Positions 53,690 to 64,000 of a stretch of 64,000 nucleotides of DNA are shown one piece after another. A program made the translations under genes and the position numbers. Every line of letters begins with the position of its first letter. Position 1 is the first letter of the stretch. A model generated the notes under the pieces. The model was not told where the DNA came from and made no database searches. It saw only the letters and a program-made list of their open reading frames with translations. The DNA is from Candidatus Altimarinota bacterium (GTDB lineage Bacteria > Patescibacteriota > Gracilibacteria > BD1-5 > UBA6164). The stretch spans positions 1-64,000 of the forward strand of contig JAQVGG010000001.1 in NCBI GenBank assembly GCA_028696815.1, given 5' to 3'.

Positions 53690-56242
53690 TTACTTTTTCT
53701 TAACTACTAAATTTTCTTCTTTATCTATATCTATTTCCACGCTATCTCAAGTGTTTATCTCTCAGTTCAATAATTTTACTGATAAATTATTCATTATTAA
53801 GTTAGTTATAGTTCTTTTTAGAGGTCTAGCTCAAAATTCAGCATCGTATCAAACTTGAGCAATGTGTTTTTTTAAGTTTTCAGAAAAACTAGCGTTTATT
53901 CCTTTTGAAGCGAGTAGTTTTACTACATTTTCAAGAAGTATATCAACTATTAAAACAACCACTTTTTCATCAAGAGAGTTAAACTTAACTATATCATCAA
54001 TTCTATTAAGAAATTCTGGTCTAAAGAAAGTTTTTAGATCATCTTCCTGTATGTTTGAAGTCATGATGATTATAGTATTTTTAAAATTAACTGTTCTTCA
54101 TTTACTATCTGTAAGTCTTCAATCATCAAGTACTTGAAGTAGTGTATTAAAAACATCTTTATGAGCTTTTTCTACCTCATCAAAAAGTATAACAGAATAT
54201 GGTTTTCTTCTAACAGCTTCTGTTAGTTGCCCACCTTCTTCATGTCACACATATCAAGGAGGAGAACCAATTAGTCTAGAAACTGCATGTTTTTCCATGT
54301 ATTCACTCATATCTATTCTGATGAAAGCATGTTTATCATTGAAAAGTAGCTCAGATAAAGCTTTTGCAGTTTCAGTTTTACCAACTCAAGTAGGTCATAA
54401 GAATAAGAAACTTCCTAGAGGTTTTCATTCTTCATTAAGTCCAGCTCTTGCTCTTCTTATAGCATTTGATACAGCTTCTATGGCTATGTCTTGTCCCACA
54501 ACTCTTGCTTTTAAATAATCTTCTAAATGAAGTAGTTTTTCTTTTTCTGTTTCAAGTAGTTTTGAAGCAGGAATTCATGTCCATTTTGAAATAATTTCTG
54601 CTATATCTTCAGCCGCTACTTTTTCTCTTAAAAAATTTTTTCAGCTTTCGTGAAGCTTATCAAGTTCAGCTTCATTTTTTTCAATTTCTTTTTCCAAAGC
54701 TGGGATTTCTCCATGTCTGATTCTTGCTACTTCTCAGTAATTTGCTTCTCTTTCAAATCTATCAGCCTCAAGTCTCAAAGAGTCAATTTTTTCTCTTATA
54801 GATTTCAGCTTATCTATCAGATCTTTTTCTTTTTTCCATTCTGACTCAAGAGTTCTAGCAGACTCTTTTTTAGAAGCTAGATTTTTTTCTATTTCAGATA
54901 TTTTATTAGAGACCGGTCTTTCTTTTTTAAGACCGGTCTCTTTTTGCTCCGATCTTTTTGCTTCTAGTTCTATTTCTAGAGTTCTTATTTCTTTTTCGAG
55001 AGTTTCTAGTTCTACAGGTTTAGAAATAGAGCTCATCTTAACAGAAGCTAGTGCTTCATCTATCAAATCTATAGCTTTATCTGGAAGTTTCCTATCAGCT
55101 ATGTATTTTATAGATAATTCTACAGATTTTTCTATAGCACCATCAGTTATCTTGATACCATGATGAGCTTCATATTTATCTTTTATACCTCTAAGTATTG
55201 CAAGTGTTTCTTGTGAGCTTGGTTCATCAACCATAACATTTGCAAATCTTCTTTCCAGAGCAGGATCTTTTTCTATGTATTTTCTGTACTCATTTATAGT
55301 AGTAGCACCAATCAGGTGTAGGGAACCTCTTGCAAGTTCTGGTTTAAGTAGATTCCCGGCATCTGTTGATCCTTCAGTTGCTCCTGCTCAAACTATAGTA
55401 TGGATTTCATCTATAAAAAGTATGATAGACCCTTGCGAGCCCACTACTTCTTTTATCACAGCTTTTAATCTTTCTTCAAATTCTCATCTGTATTTTGCTC
55501 CGGCTAGTAGCGCTCACATATCAAGAGTAATAATTCTTTTTCATCTCAAGTTATCAGGTACATCTTTGTTAGCTATTTTCAAGGCAATACCTTCTATGAT
55601 AGCGGTTTTTCAAACACCAGGATCTCAAACGAGTACTGGATTATTTTTTGTTCTTCTAGAGAGTATTTGCAAAGTTCTTCTTATCTCTTCCTCTCTTCCT
55701 ATTACAGGATCTATCTTTCATTTTAATGCTTGTTCTACTAAATCTATACCATACTTTTTCAAAGTATTCATCTTGTTTTCTGGATCATTATCAGTTACAG
55801 TTTGTCATTTTCTCATAGATTTTATCACTTCTAACACTTTTGCTTTACTTATATCAAAAGACCCCAGTATATCTTTAGTTTGAGAGTCTCAATTTTCTAT
55901 CAGAGATAATAGTAAATGTTCTTCTGTTATATAGCTGTCTTTCATAGAATCAGCTATTTTTTCAGCTTGCACAAAAACTTGGTTAAGCTCTGGTGACAAA
56001 TTTAACTGATAGTTTCAACTTACTTTTCCTAAGGCTTCTAGTTTCTTTTTAGTATTTCAAATGATAAGTTGTAAATCAACTCAAAGCTCAAGTAGTATCT
56101 CTTTTACTATAGAGTCACTAGAGTTTAACATAGAGAAAAGTAAGTGTAGGGGAGTTATGTTAGCGTGACTTAGTTTATTAGCTAAATCTTGGCTTTCTTG
56201 TATCCTCTTGCTAGAGTTTATTGTAAATTTTTCTATATTCAT
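53690..56242 (-). CDS. clpB: Chaperone ClpB
   Basis: An 850-residue disaggregase. It has the Clp N-domain, AAA1 with Walker A GDPGVGKTA and Walker [12 protein letters not shown], the middle coiled-coil domain, and AAA2 with [20 protein letters not shown] and [12 protein letters not shown]. The first G of AAA1's Walker A is encoded by TGA. In the coiled-coil region a family C palindrome adds [14 protein letters not shown] in frame. The segment between IMTSN and FRPEFLNR is shorter than in typical ClpB. A CIRCE-like operator lies upstream. Confidence 0.96.
54908..54941. repeat. Family C palindrome inside clpB
   Basis: AGAGACCGGTCTT, TCTTTTTT, AAGACCGGTCTCT, a perfect inverted repeat read in frame in the middle domain. 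Confidence 0.8.
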
Positions 56243-56263
56243 ATTACTATTATTAAATAATAA

Positions 56264-56290
56264 TTAGCACATAGGTATTATATGTGCTAA
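56264..56290 (-). promoter_or_regulatory. CIRCE-like heat-shock operator upstream of clpB
   Basis: TTAGCACAT-N9-ATGTGCTAA. The HrcA operator CIRCE is TTAGCACTC-N9-GAGTGCTAA; spacing and seven of nine bases per arm agree. It lies 22 bases upstream of the clpB start. Confidence 0.7.
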
Positions 56291-56452
56291 TAACATAAAG
56301 TCAAAAGATTTTATGTAAAAAATATTTGTGTTATTTTTAGTTGTGTATATAATTTGTGTATATCTTATAAATTTTATTTTGTATTTCTTTAAAAATTTAT
56401 ATACTTCTTGTATATTTATAGGTCAATTTTAGAATTTTAATTATAATAGTAT

Positions 56453-57403
56453 ATGTCTTTTAAATTTATTGATTTATTTGCTTGAGTATGATGATTTCAT
56501 AAAGCACTTTCACAGTTATGATGAGAGTGTGTTTTCTCATCAGAAATAGATGTAAATGCAAGAAAGACTTATGAAGCAAATTATAAAAAACATAATCCAA
56601 AACTTTTTGATAGTTGAAATTTTAATTGAGATATAACAATGCAAGATGAAAAAAGTATACCTGATCACGATATTTTGTGTGCATGATTTCCGTGTCAAGC
56701 ATTTTCAATAGCAGGTTATAGGAAGTGATTTGAGGACCAAAGATGAACATTATTTTTTGATATAGTTAGGATATTAAAAGAAAAAAAGACACCAATAATA
56801 TTTTTGGAGAATGTAAAAAACTTAGCTTCTCACTCTGAGGGAGAGACTCTTAACCTTATGTTAAAAATGTTAAAAAAAGAGTGATATTTCATACATTATA
56901 AAGTAATGAATAGCATGGAATATTGAAATGTTCCTCAAAATAGAGAAAGAATATATATTGTTTGATTTAGAGATAAGAAAAAATATGATAATTTTAGTTT
57001 TCCAGAAAAAGTTGAACTAAAAACAAATCTTAGAGAAATACTTGAAGATAACGTTGCTGAAAAATATTATTATAATGGAAAACCATTGTATGAGAAATTA
57101 AAAGATGATGTAGTTAATTTTAATAGAGTTTATCAATGGAGAAGGCAATATGTTAGAGAAAATAAATCTTGAGTTTTCCCTACATTAACTGCAAATATGT
57201 GAACTTGATGACATAACGTGCCAATTGTTTTAGATAAAAAAGGAATCAGAAAAATAACTCCTAGAGAAGCTTTTTTGATACAATGATATCCTAAAGATTT
57301 TGTTTTACCAGATTTGGCTGACTCTCATTTGTATAAACAAGCATGAAATAGTGTTTCAGTTCCTGTGATTAAGAGAGTTGCAGAAAGTATTTTAAAAGTT
57401 TAA
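56453..57403 (+). CDS. DNA cytosine-5 methyltransferase
   Basis: A 316-residue type II-like modification enzyme. Motif I FIDLFAGVGGFHKAL, motif IV GFPCQAFSIAG with the catalytic cysteine, motif VI ENVKNL, motif VIII QNRERIYIVG and motif X QAGNSVSVPV are in the usual order. Several motif glycines are TGA codons, showing the gene is adapted to this code. The target sequence is unknown. A probable nuclease gene starts 11 bases downstream. Confidence 0.95.
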
Positions 57404-57413
57404 TAGTATTTTT

Positions 57414-57878
57414 ATGGATAATGTTGAGTGGACTATAAATTTAACACGAATAGATTCAGGTGTATTTAGAACTATGAATTGAAATGCAGATGAAATGATA
57501 GCAGTTTGAAGGGTTATTAAGGCAGGTTTTCCTTGCTCTAGAGTAGATGTAACAAATGCAAAATATGATGCAATTGTTGATATATGATGAGCTAAAAAGC
57601 TGTTAAGAATTCAAATAAAATGAACTTGAAATGGTTCTATTAGCTTTACTTGAGGAATTCGTAGTTGACAACAAATAAGTAGAGATGCTGAAAGTAGAAA
57701 ATATAAATATACTGAAAAAGATTGTGATTTAATACTTTGAATAGATACAAATAATTGAGAATGTTATATTATTCCAATAGCTGATATTAAAGATTTCTGA
57801 GATACAAAAACTCTAAGTAAACTGCAAGATTATAAAGAAAATTGGAAAATTTTAATCGATATGGCAAAAGATAAATAA
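57414..57878 (+). CDS. Putative restriction endonuclease, PD-(D/E)xK type
   Basis: A 154-residue protein. The nuclease-like core is CSRVDVTNAKYDAIVDI with RIQIKG following, matching D-x(n)-(E/Q)-x-K of the PD-(D/E)xK fold with Gln at the second position. The EMIAVGRVIKAGF start resembles group I intron-type and archaeal resolvase-like nucleases. Its place right after a C5 methyltransferase suggests a restriction-modification pair. Cleavage activity is inferred. Confidence 0.7.
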
Positions 57879-57892
57879 ATCTAAAATTAACC

Positions 57893-58909
57893 ATGATAGA
57901 ATCATCAAAAAAAGACACATCATCTAGAGTAGTAACTCCTGTGGAAAAGCCAATTGATAGGGGTAATTTTTGAAACCTGCTTCGTCCTTTAAAACTAGAG
58001 GATTATGTAGGGCAAGAAACTATAAAAAAACACTTGAGTGTTTCTATAGCTTCAAGTAAGATTAGAAAAGAAGCTCTTGATCACATACTTTTTTATGGAC
58101 CTCCAGGTCTTGGGAAAACTACACTTAGTCAGATTATAGCTACAGAAATGGAGGCAAATTTAAAATCAACTAGTGGTCCAGCTATTGAGAAACAGTCTGA
58201 TTTAGTAAGTATACTCTCAAATCTAGAAGATGGGGATGTGCTTTTTATAGATGAGATTCACAGACTTAGACCTCAAGTAGAAGAGATACTTTATACTGCT
58301 ATGGAAGACTTTGTAATAGATATCATGGTTTGAAGTGGTACGTGAGCTCAAAGCGTAAAACTACCATTAAAAGAGTTTACTTTGATTTGAGCAACAACTA
58401 GACTCTCAGCACTATCAAGCCCATTAAGAGACAGATTTTGAAATGTTCTAAAACTTGATTTTTATGATGAGTCTGATTTATCACTTATAATTCACAACAA
58501 CTCTAAAAAACTAGATTTACACTTACCAGAAGAAGTACTAGAAACTATAGCTAAAAAATCAAGATGAACTCCTCGTATATCAAACAGACTTCTAAAAATA
58601 GTTAGAGATTATAACACTATCTGAAAAGATGTAAGAAAAACCTGAATATTAGAAGAAATATTTAAAGATATAGGAATTGATGAAAAAGGACTTGATTATC
58701 TTGATAGAAAGTATCTTGAAACTCTTTATTATAAGTTTAACTCTGGACCTGTAGGATTAAATACTCTATCAAGTGCTATAGGAGAAGAAGAAGCTACTCT
58801 TGAAGATGTAGTTGAGCCTTATTTACTTCAAATAGGTTTTATAGAGAGAACCCCGAGGGGGAGAAAGATAAGTAATGCAGGAATAGGACATATTTGATGA
58901 ATTATTTAA
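57893..58909 (+). CDS. ruvB: Holliday junction helicase RuvB
   Basis: A 338-residue AAA+ motor for branch migration. [12 protein letters not shown], Walker [12 protein letters not shown], Walker [29 protein letters not shown] and the C-terminal winged helix [11 protein letters not shown] are all present. The length is normal. Confidence 0.97.
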
Positions 58910-58918
58910 TATAAAACT

Positions 58919-59935
58919 ATGATTATTTGGCAAACAAAAGCTTGGTGAGATATGTTAGTACAATCATGACAAGCTGAGCAAATTTTTGAAATACCTTTTA
59001 ATCTCCCTTTCTCAAAGGGAGTACCTGAAGAATGAAGGGGAGGGATTATCTTTGTAGAAAAAAGAAAAGTTAGTTTTTGAGAATACTGACTTTTTGTTAT
59101 ATGACTTGATAAAGCTATAACTTCCGAGACAAGTGATAAATTAATTGAGCTTTGTAAAAAAGAAAAAGCTTTGTTTATTCAAGTAGAAACATTAGATTAT
59201 AATACCTCATCCCAACCTTCTCCTTCGGAGGAGAAGGAGATAGCTCAAAATAACACCCCTCTACTTCAAAGGAGAGGGGCAGGGGGTGAGGTCTTTAAAA
59301 AGTGGAAAGCAGGTTTTTATAAGAAATTTATAACTCCTTATACTGCTATAATTGATTTAACTAAATCAGAAGAAGAGATACTTTTAGATATGAAACCAAA
59401 GGGTAGATATAATATAAGATTAGCAGAAAAAAAGTGAGTAGAAGTTAAACAAGTAGAAAAAAGTGATGATAACATAAAAAAGTTTTATGATTTGATGATA
59501 GAGACTACTTCAAGAGATGGTTTCTCAGGAAATAATATAAATTATTACTCTACATTTTTAAGCAGTATAGAGAATTCAAAACTACTTTTTGCATACAAGG
59601 ATGAAAAAGTGATTGCTGGTTGAATCTTTGTATTTGATAAAGAGGTTTCTATTTATTATTATTGAGTTTCAACTGGAGATAAAGATTATAGAAACCTTAT
59701 GGCACCGTACTTACTTCAATGGGAAGCTATAAAATATGCAAAAAGTATATGATCTAAATTATATGACTTCTTATGAGTTTCTACTCCTTGAGATACAAAA
59801 AGTAGTTTAGCATGAGTTACTGATTTTAAGATGAAGTTAACAAAAGATTTGAGATGTGTTAGTGATAGTTATATATGGGTAAATAAAAAGTTAAAATATT
59901 ACTTTATAAATACTTTAAGAAAATTTAAAAAATAA
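58919..59935 (+). CDS. FemAB/FemX-family aminoacyltransferase
   Basis: A 338-residue protein. The core has TAIIDLTKSEEEILLDMKPKGRYNIRLAEKKGVEV, YYYGVSTGDKDYRNLMAPYLLQWEAIKYAKSIG and YDFLGVSTPG, hallmarks of the Fem family that adds amino acids to peptidoglycan precursors or of related GNAT acyltransferases. Two palindromic repeats interrupt the N-terminal half in frame (family B at about residue 30; a double family A unit at about residues 95-125), making this gene the most heavily invaded. The catalytic half is untouched. Confidence 0.88.
59002..59046 (+). repeat. Family B palindrome in the FemX-like gene
   Basis: TCTCCCTTTCTCAAAGGGAG, TACCTGAAGAATGAAGGGGAGGGA. Confidence 0.8.
59204..59293 (+). 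repeat. Double family A element in the FemX-like gene
   Basis: ACCTCATCCCAACCTTCTCC / GGAGAAGGAG followed by CCCCTCTAC / GGAGAGGGG and GGGTGAGGTC. Outer ends are inverted copies (ACCTCA.CCC and GGGTGAGGT), so it is a complete palindromic unit of about 90 bases. Confidence 0.8.
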
Positions 59936-59936
59936 A

Positions 59937-59965
59937 AAAAATGAGCTTTGCTCATTTTTTTTTAT
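59937..59965. terminator. Terminator after the FemX-like gene
   Basis: AAAAAATGAGC, TTT, GCTCATTTTTTTTT. Confidence 0.9.
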
Positions 59966-59973
59966 TATAAGTA

Positions 59974-60339
59974 TTAAGCTTGAGAAGCTGTTAGTCCTGC
60001 AATTAACCAACTTACTACAGCCCAAGATATCCAGATAACAAATATACCTAGAAGAGATTGAATAATAATTGTTTTTCATTTTTTTACTTTTTCTTCATCT
60101 CATGCAGCAGTTAAAAATTGGAAACCTCCCCATACAAGGTATAAGAAAGCAGCAAGAGCTAAGAACCCCATTAACCAATCAAGTAAGTTTTGTATAGCAA
60201 CATCAGCTGTGGCACCAGTTCATTGAACTTTTGCATCTACTTTTTCTTTTCAAAAATTTATAGCAGCATTTGCGCTATTTAGTCCAACTAATGCAACTCA
60301 AGCAGAAGCATATAAAGAGTTTTTTACTAAGTTTCTCAT
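59974..60339 (-). CDS. TrbC/VirB2-like pilin protein
   Basis: A 121-residue protein with a signal sequence ending SANAAINFG and two membrane helices (about residues 50-75 and 92-115) joined by AAGDEEKVKKGK. Same layout as the protein at 2258-2611 and related to the T4SS pilin family. It stands alone between convergent and divergent genes. Confidence 0.75.
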
Positions 60340-60474
60340 GTGTCCTGAAATTAATTTATAAATTATAGACAGAGTTATTATACGAAATCTTTATAAAAAA
60401 AGCAAATTTTTGTTTGTAAAAAAGGAAATAGTACTTAAAATCTTATTTAATAAAATTATTTAGATTAATATATT

Positions 60475-61065
60475 ATGATGAACAGAGAAGAGTACATAAA
60501 AAATTTAAGACAGTTTTGAATAGATAATGAAGTCCCAAATATAAGTGATACAAATGCTAAATTTTTAAGAGATTTAATAAAAATAAAGCAGGTAAAAAAT
60601 ATGCTTGAGATTTGAAGTGCTAACTGATTTAGTGCTATACAATTTTGATTAGAATTAGAAAAAACTTGATGAAAATTAACAACGATTGAGTTCAGTGAAC
60701 CTTCATATACACAAGTAATTGAAAATATAAAAGCTGTATGACTTGAAAAAGTTATATTTCCAGTAAATTGAAATGCTTTGTTTTTAATTCCTGAATTAAA
60801 AGAAACTTATGATTTTGTGTTTATAGATGGGATGAAAAGACGCACTAAAGATTTTTTTGATTTGGTTTATGATAAAGTTGAGATGTGAGGAATTATCATA
60901 GTAGATGATGTAATAAAGTTTAAAGACAAGATGAACTGATTTGAAGAGTATTTACAAGAAAATGATATAAATTACAATGTAATACCAATAGATATAGATG
61001 ACGGAATTGTTATGGTAGTGAAAGAAGAAGAGACTCTTAAAGTTAGAGTAGAGAAGGATTATTAA
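60475..61065 (+). CDS. O-methyltransferase-like SAM-dependent methyltransferase
   Basis: A 196-residue Rossmann-fold protein. SAM motif I is MLEIGSANGFSAIQFG, then TTIEFSEPSY, DFVFIDGMKRRT and GGIIIVDDV, the order of the O-methyltransferase family 3 (CCoAOMT/TrmR-like). Two ATGs are adjacent; the first is used. Substrate unknown. Confidence 0.85.
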
Positions 61066-61077
61066 TAAAATTAAAAC

Positions 61078-62133
61078 ATGAAATTATTTAAAATAGAAGA
61101 AAACGATGCAAATCAAAGACTTGATAAATTTTTAAAAAAACTTTTTCCTAACGCAACTCGTAGTCTTATCTATAAAATAAACAGAAAAGATAAAGTAAAA
61201 GTAAAAAGTCTCCCCTTACTAGGGGGAGATTTAGAGGGGGCTTCTAAATTTAAAAAAAGAGATAATGAGTATAAACTACAAGTTTGAGATGAAGTAAAAA
61301 TATTTTTAAGTGATAGTGAATTTAAAGAACTGTCCACGTTTAAAGAAAGCACCCAATCAGTTTCTACAAATGAGATAGAAATATCTACAAGAGCTAGACT
61401 TGATAAAAAAGATATAGTTTTTGAAGACTCTGATTTACTTGTGGTAAATAAAAATCCTGGAATCAATGTACATCCTGGAGATCATAAAACAAAAGAATCA
61501 AACCTAATTGCACAGATTCAGGATTATCTGTGAGATAAATTAAATAGCCTTACATTTAAGCCAAGTTTGATTCATAGAATAGACAGGGATACAAGCGGTA
61601 TTTTGATGATAGGGAAGAAAAAAGATATGTTAACTAGAATGGTAGCTGATTTGAAAGACCACAAGAAAGTACAAAAAATTTATTACGCTATAGTTTTAGG
61701 TAGACTTAGTCGCAAAGAAGGAACAATTAAGAAAAATCTTTTAAGAATTGAAAATGCAAAAGATGAAGCAAAAGTAAGAGTTGATGATAAGTGACAAAGT
61801 GCTGTGACTCACTATAAACTTATAAAAGAACATATTGTAAAAGCTCCGGAAGGAGATATAATACTCTCTGAACTTGAAGTACAAATAGAGACAGGAAGGA
61901 TGCATCAGATAAGAGTGCATCTAGCTAGTATCGGAAACCCTATAGTATGAGATAAAGCATATGGAGATAAAAGACTAAACTGATTTTTTGCAAAAAACTA
62001 TGGCTTAACAAGGCAAGCTCTTCACGCTTGGAAAATAGATTTTTTTCACTACTGAAGAGATAAAAACATGCAATTAACAGCAAAGATAAAGGATGATTTA
62101 GTAGACTTTATAAAAAAAGTAAAAAATGGATAG
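61078..62133 (+). CDS. RluC/RluD-family pseudouridine synthase
   Basis: A 351-residue enzyme that converts uridines in 23S rRNA. It has an N-terminal S4 domain (NQRLDKFLKKLFPN), the catalytic HRIDRDTSGILMIGK with its aspartate, and GRMHQIRVHLASIGNPIVGDKAYG. A family B palindrome adds SLPLLGGDLEGAS after the S4 helices (about residue 45). The next gene overlaps its end by 8 bases (ATGGATAG). Confidence 0.95.
61208..61243 (+). repeat. Family B palindrome in the RluD-like gene
   Basis: GTCTCCCCTTACTAGGGGGAG, ATTTAGAGGGGGCTT, between the S4 domain and the linker. Confidence 0.8.
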
Positions 62134-63289
62134 ATTACAAAAAAATATAAAAATATTTTATATAACAAATTTTTTACAAGCATGTTTGCTTATAGTTCCT
62201 ATATGGGCTTTTTTCTTTACAAGTTATTTAAACTTTTCATTTTGAACGGCTTTGTTTCTGGTTGTATTATCTTGACTTGTATCTTTTTTGTTTGAAGTTC
62301 CATCTGGGGCATGGGCAGATAGGTTTTGAAGAAAAAAATTATTTTTAATATGAATTTTACTAACTATAAGTGCTTTCACTATATGGTTATTTGCTAAGGA
62401 TTTAGTATTGTTTATAATATCTTCTATATTAGAATGAATATGATTTGCAATATTATCATGAAATTTTGAAGCGATAATACATGATAATTTAGAAGAAGTA
62501 TGAGATGAAATCGAGTTTAAAAATATAACTGCTAATTCTTATATTGCAATATTTTTGGGTAGAGCATTTTCCTCACTTTTTGCATGATTTCTGTTTGTTT
62601 TAGACCCTCTATATCCAATTTATGCTACTATAATAGCATATGTATTTGTGTTCATTTTAGCTTTATTTATAAAAGAATCTGCTCAAATACTTTCTACACA
62701 TTCAGACAATATATCTCATATAAAAGAAGCATTAAATTACTTGCGGAAACATAAAATTTTGTTTTTTGTTATATTAATTTTATCTATTGAATCATGACTT
62801 GGAAATATTTATTGGTTTACTTATCAACCATTTTTAGATAAGTTATGATTTTCTATTGAAAATATTTGAATAATTTTTGCAATTATAGGTGTATTTTCTG
62901 CAATAGGAAGTCATATAATTAAGAAAGTACAAGATAAATTTACTGAAAGTATTATTATCTACTTTATGTTATTTATACTTTTATTTGTTTCATTATTATT
63001 TATAAGTTTTGATAATATACCTTGAGTAATTTGAATAATTATACTTTCTATTATTTTTGGTTTTACTATGCCATTTTGAAATAATTTTTTAATACAAAAA
63101 TCTCCAAAAACTCATAAATCCACTATATTATCTATCTTCTCATTTTGAATAACTATTTGATATGTCAGTTTTGCTATTCCTGCATGATTTCTAGTAGATT
63201 ATATTTGAATAGAAAAAGTTTATTTATTAAATATTTTTCTTATAATATGACTTATTGTTTTTAGTTTTCTTTCACTTAGAAAGATTTAA
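62126..63289 (+). CDS. Major facilitator superfamily transporter
   Basis: A 387-residue protein with about twelve membrane helices. The MFS signature between helices 2 and 3 is FEVPSGAWADRFGRKKLFLIG. Substrate cannot be told. Translation is probably coupled to the pseudouridine synthase upstream through the 8-base overlap. Confidence 0.88.
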
Positions 63290-63306
63290 TTTTTTAATTT
63301 TAAATT

Positions 63307-64000
63307 ATGAATATTACACCATTTATATGAACTCTTATATGAAACATAGTTGTAGCAATTTGAATAATTTGAGTTGTTTTAATAGTTAGGTTTATAAAAG
63401 ATAGATTTTTAAACTATATTAACTTTATAACCGCTATAACTGTATGATTACTTTTAGGTATTATATTTTTATGATTTTTGCCGGAAATAGTTGATGAGTG
63501 ATTAGCAGGTAAAAATATTGGTTTTTTTATACTTATATGAATATTTTTATTTTATGCTCTTGAGCTTTTTTTACATTGGCATCATTGTAAAGATTTAAAT
63601 CAAGAAGATATTTCTCATTCTCATGTTCATCATGAACATAAAAGTGGTATACTTATGTTCTGAGGAACTCTACTACATAATGCTTTTCATTGAGTAGTAC
63701 TATTTTCAGCATTTTCAATTAGTTTTACTTTTTGAGTTGCAACTACATTAGCTATTTTGCTTCATTCTATTCCACAAAATATAGTTAATTATATAATGAA
63801 TCATAATAATACTAAATATGCATATTTTGCTGCATTTTGAGGTATATTTTGAGCATTGTTAACATATCCTTTTGCTAATTATCTTGTTGAACATGAGGCT
63901 TATGTATTAGCAATTATTGCATGATGATTATTGTATACAGCACTTGCAGATATTTTTCCTGAGTTTAAATGAAAATGAACCACAATAAATAAATTTTCTT
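63307..64000 (+). CDS. ZIP-family metal transporter, cut by the window end
   Basis: The first 231 residues of a membrane protein. It has a histidine-rich loop (HSHVHHEHKSG, about residues 104-114) and the metal-binding helices GGTLLHNAFHGVVLF and LHSIPQNIVNYI (ZIP motif HxxPQ). It probably imports zinc or iron. The frame is open at base 64000; the C-terminus is missing. Confidence 0.88.

Overview
The window is from an AT-rich bacterial chromosome that reads UGA as glycine (translation table 25). Nearly every gene has in-frame TGA codons at positions where glycine is invariant: Walker A loops of ClpB and RuvB, the GGVGLAAPQVG and EGCLSVPG motifs of peptide deformylase, and HxLGYDH of YbeY. Only TAA and TAG end genes. 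This code, the small genome style and the PrgI/TraC/pilin cluster point to Gracilibacteria (BD1-5) or a close relative in the Candidate Phyla Radiation. A standard-code gene caller breaks most of these genes into pieces; coordinates here follow table 25.

Layout. 0-5 kb: DUF378 protein, cytochrome b561, three tRNAs, a PrgI/TraC-like/pilin envelope cluster, YbeY, a structured RNA candidate, ferredoxin. 5.3-15.4 kb: an RNR region with class I NrdA and NrdB, class III NrdD whose glycyl-radical domain is a separate small gene, NrdG and NrdR, interrupted by a quinol-type nitric oxide reductase. 15.4-19.4 kb: toxin-antitoxin pair, thioredoxin-like protein, bL25, YebC, bL33. 19.5-25.4 kb: a complete diversity-generating retroelement (DGR): a prepilin-like target with a variable repeat, a reverse transcriptase with a MutS-I-like C-terminus, a GIY-YIG gene, the template repeat and Avd. 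25.4-33.9 kb: PLD-family protein, a giant unknown membrane-anchored protein, KorA/KorB, and a second prepilin carrying leucine-rich repeats. 34-41.6 kb: an RNase HII-QueH fusion, hypotheticals, type IV pilus minor pseudopilins, ThiI. 41.7-47.6 kb: a third prepilin carrying RCC1 repeats, a LytM-like protein, SmpB, SerRS, a TIM-barrel protein. 47.6-53.5 kb (mostly minus strand): membrane proteins, oligopeptide-type solute-binding protein, SecG, peptide deformylase. 53.7-64 kb: ClpB under a CIRCE-like operator, a restriction-modification pair, RuvB, FemX-like transferase, pilin-like protein, methyltransferase, RluD, MFS and ZIP transporters.

The most striking content is a family of three prepilin-like proteins with a common N-terminal module (about 230 residues) and different C-terminal binding modules: a DGR-diversified domain, BspA-type leucine-rich repeats and RCC1-type repeats. 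With the pilus genes this looks like a set of interchangeable cell-surface binding tips, one under targeted hypermutation. The variable and template repeats differ at 12 of 147 positions, every one an adenine in the template.

A second theme is GC-richer palindromic repeats inserted in frame inside many housekeeping genes (RT, ThiI, RNase HII-QueH, KorA, FemX, RluD, ClpB), tolerated partly because UGA is a sense codon. Metabolically the window shows 2-oxoacid:ferredoxin oxidoreductase, ferredoxin, cytochrome b561 and NO reductase, suggesting electron transfer beyond simple fermentation.
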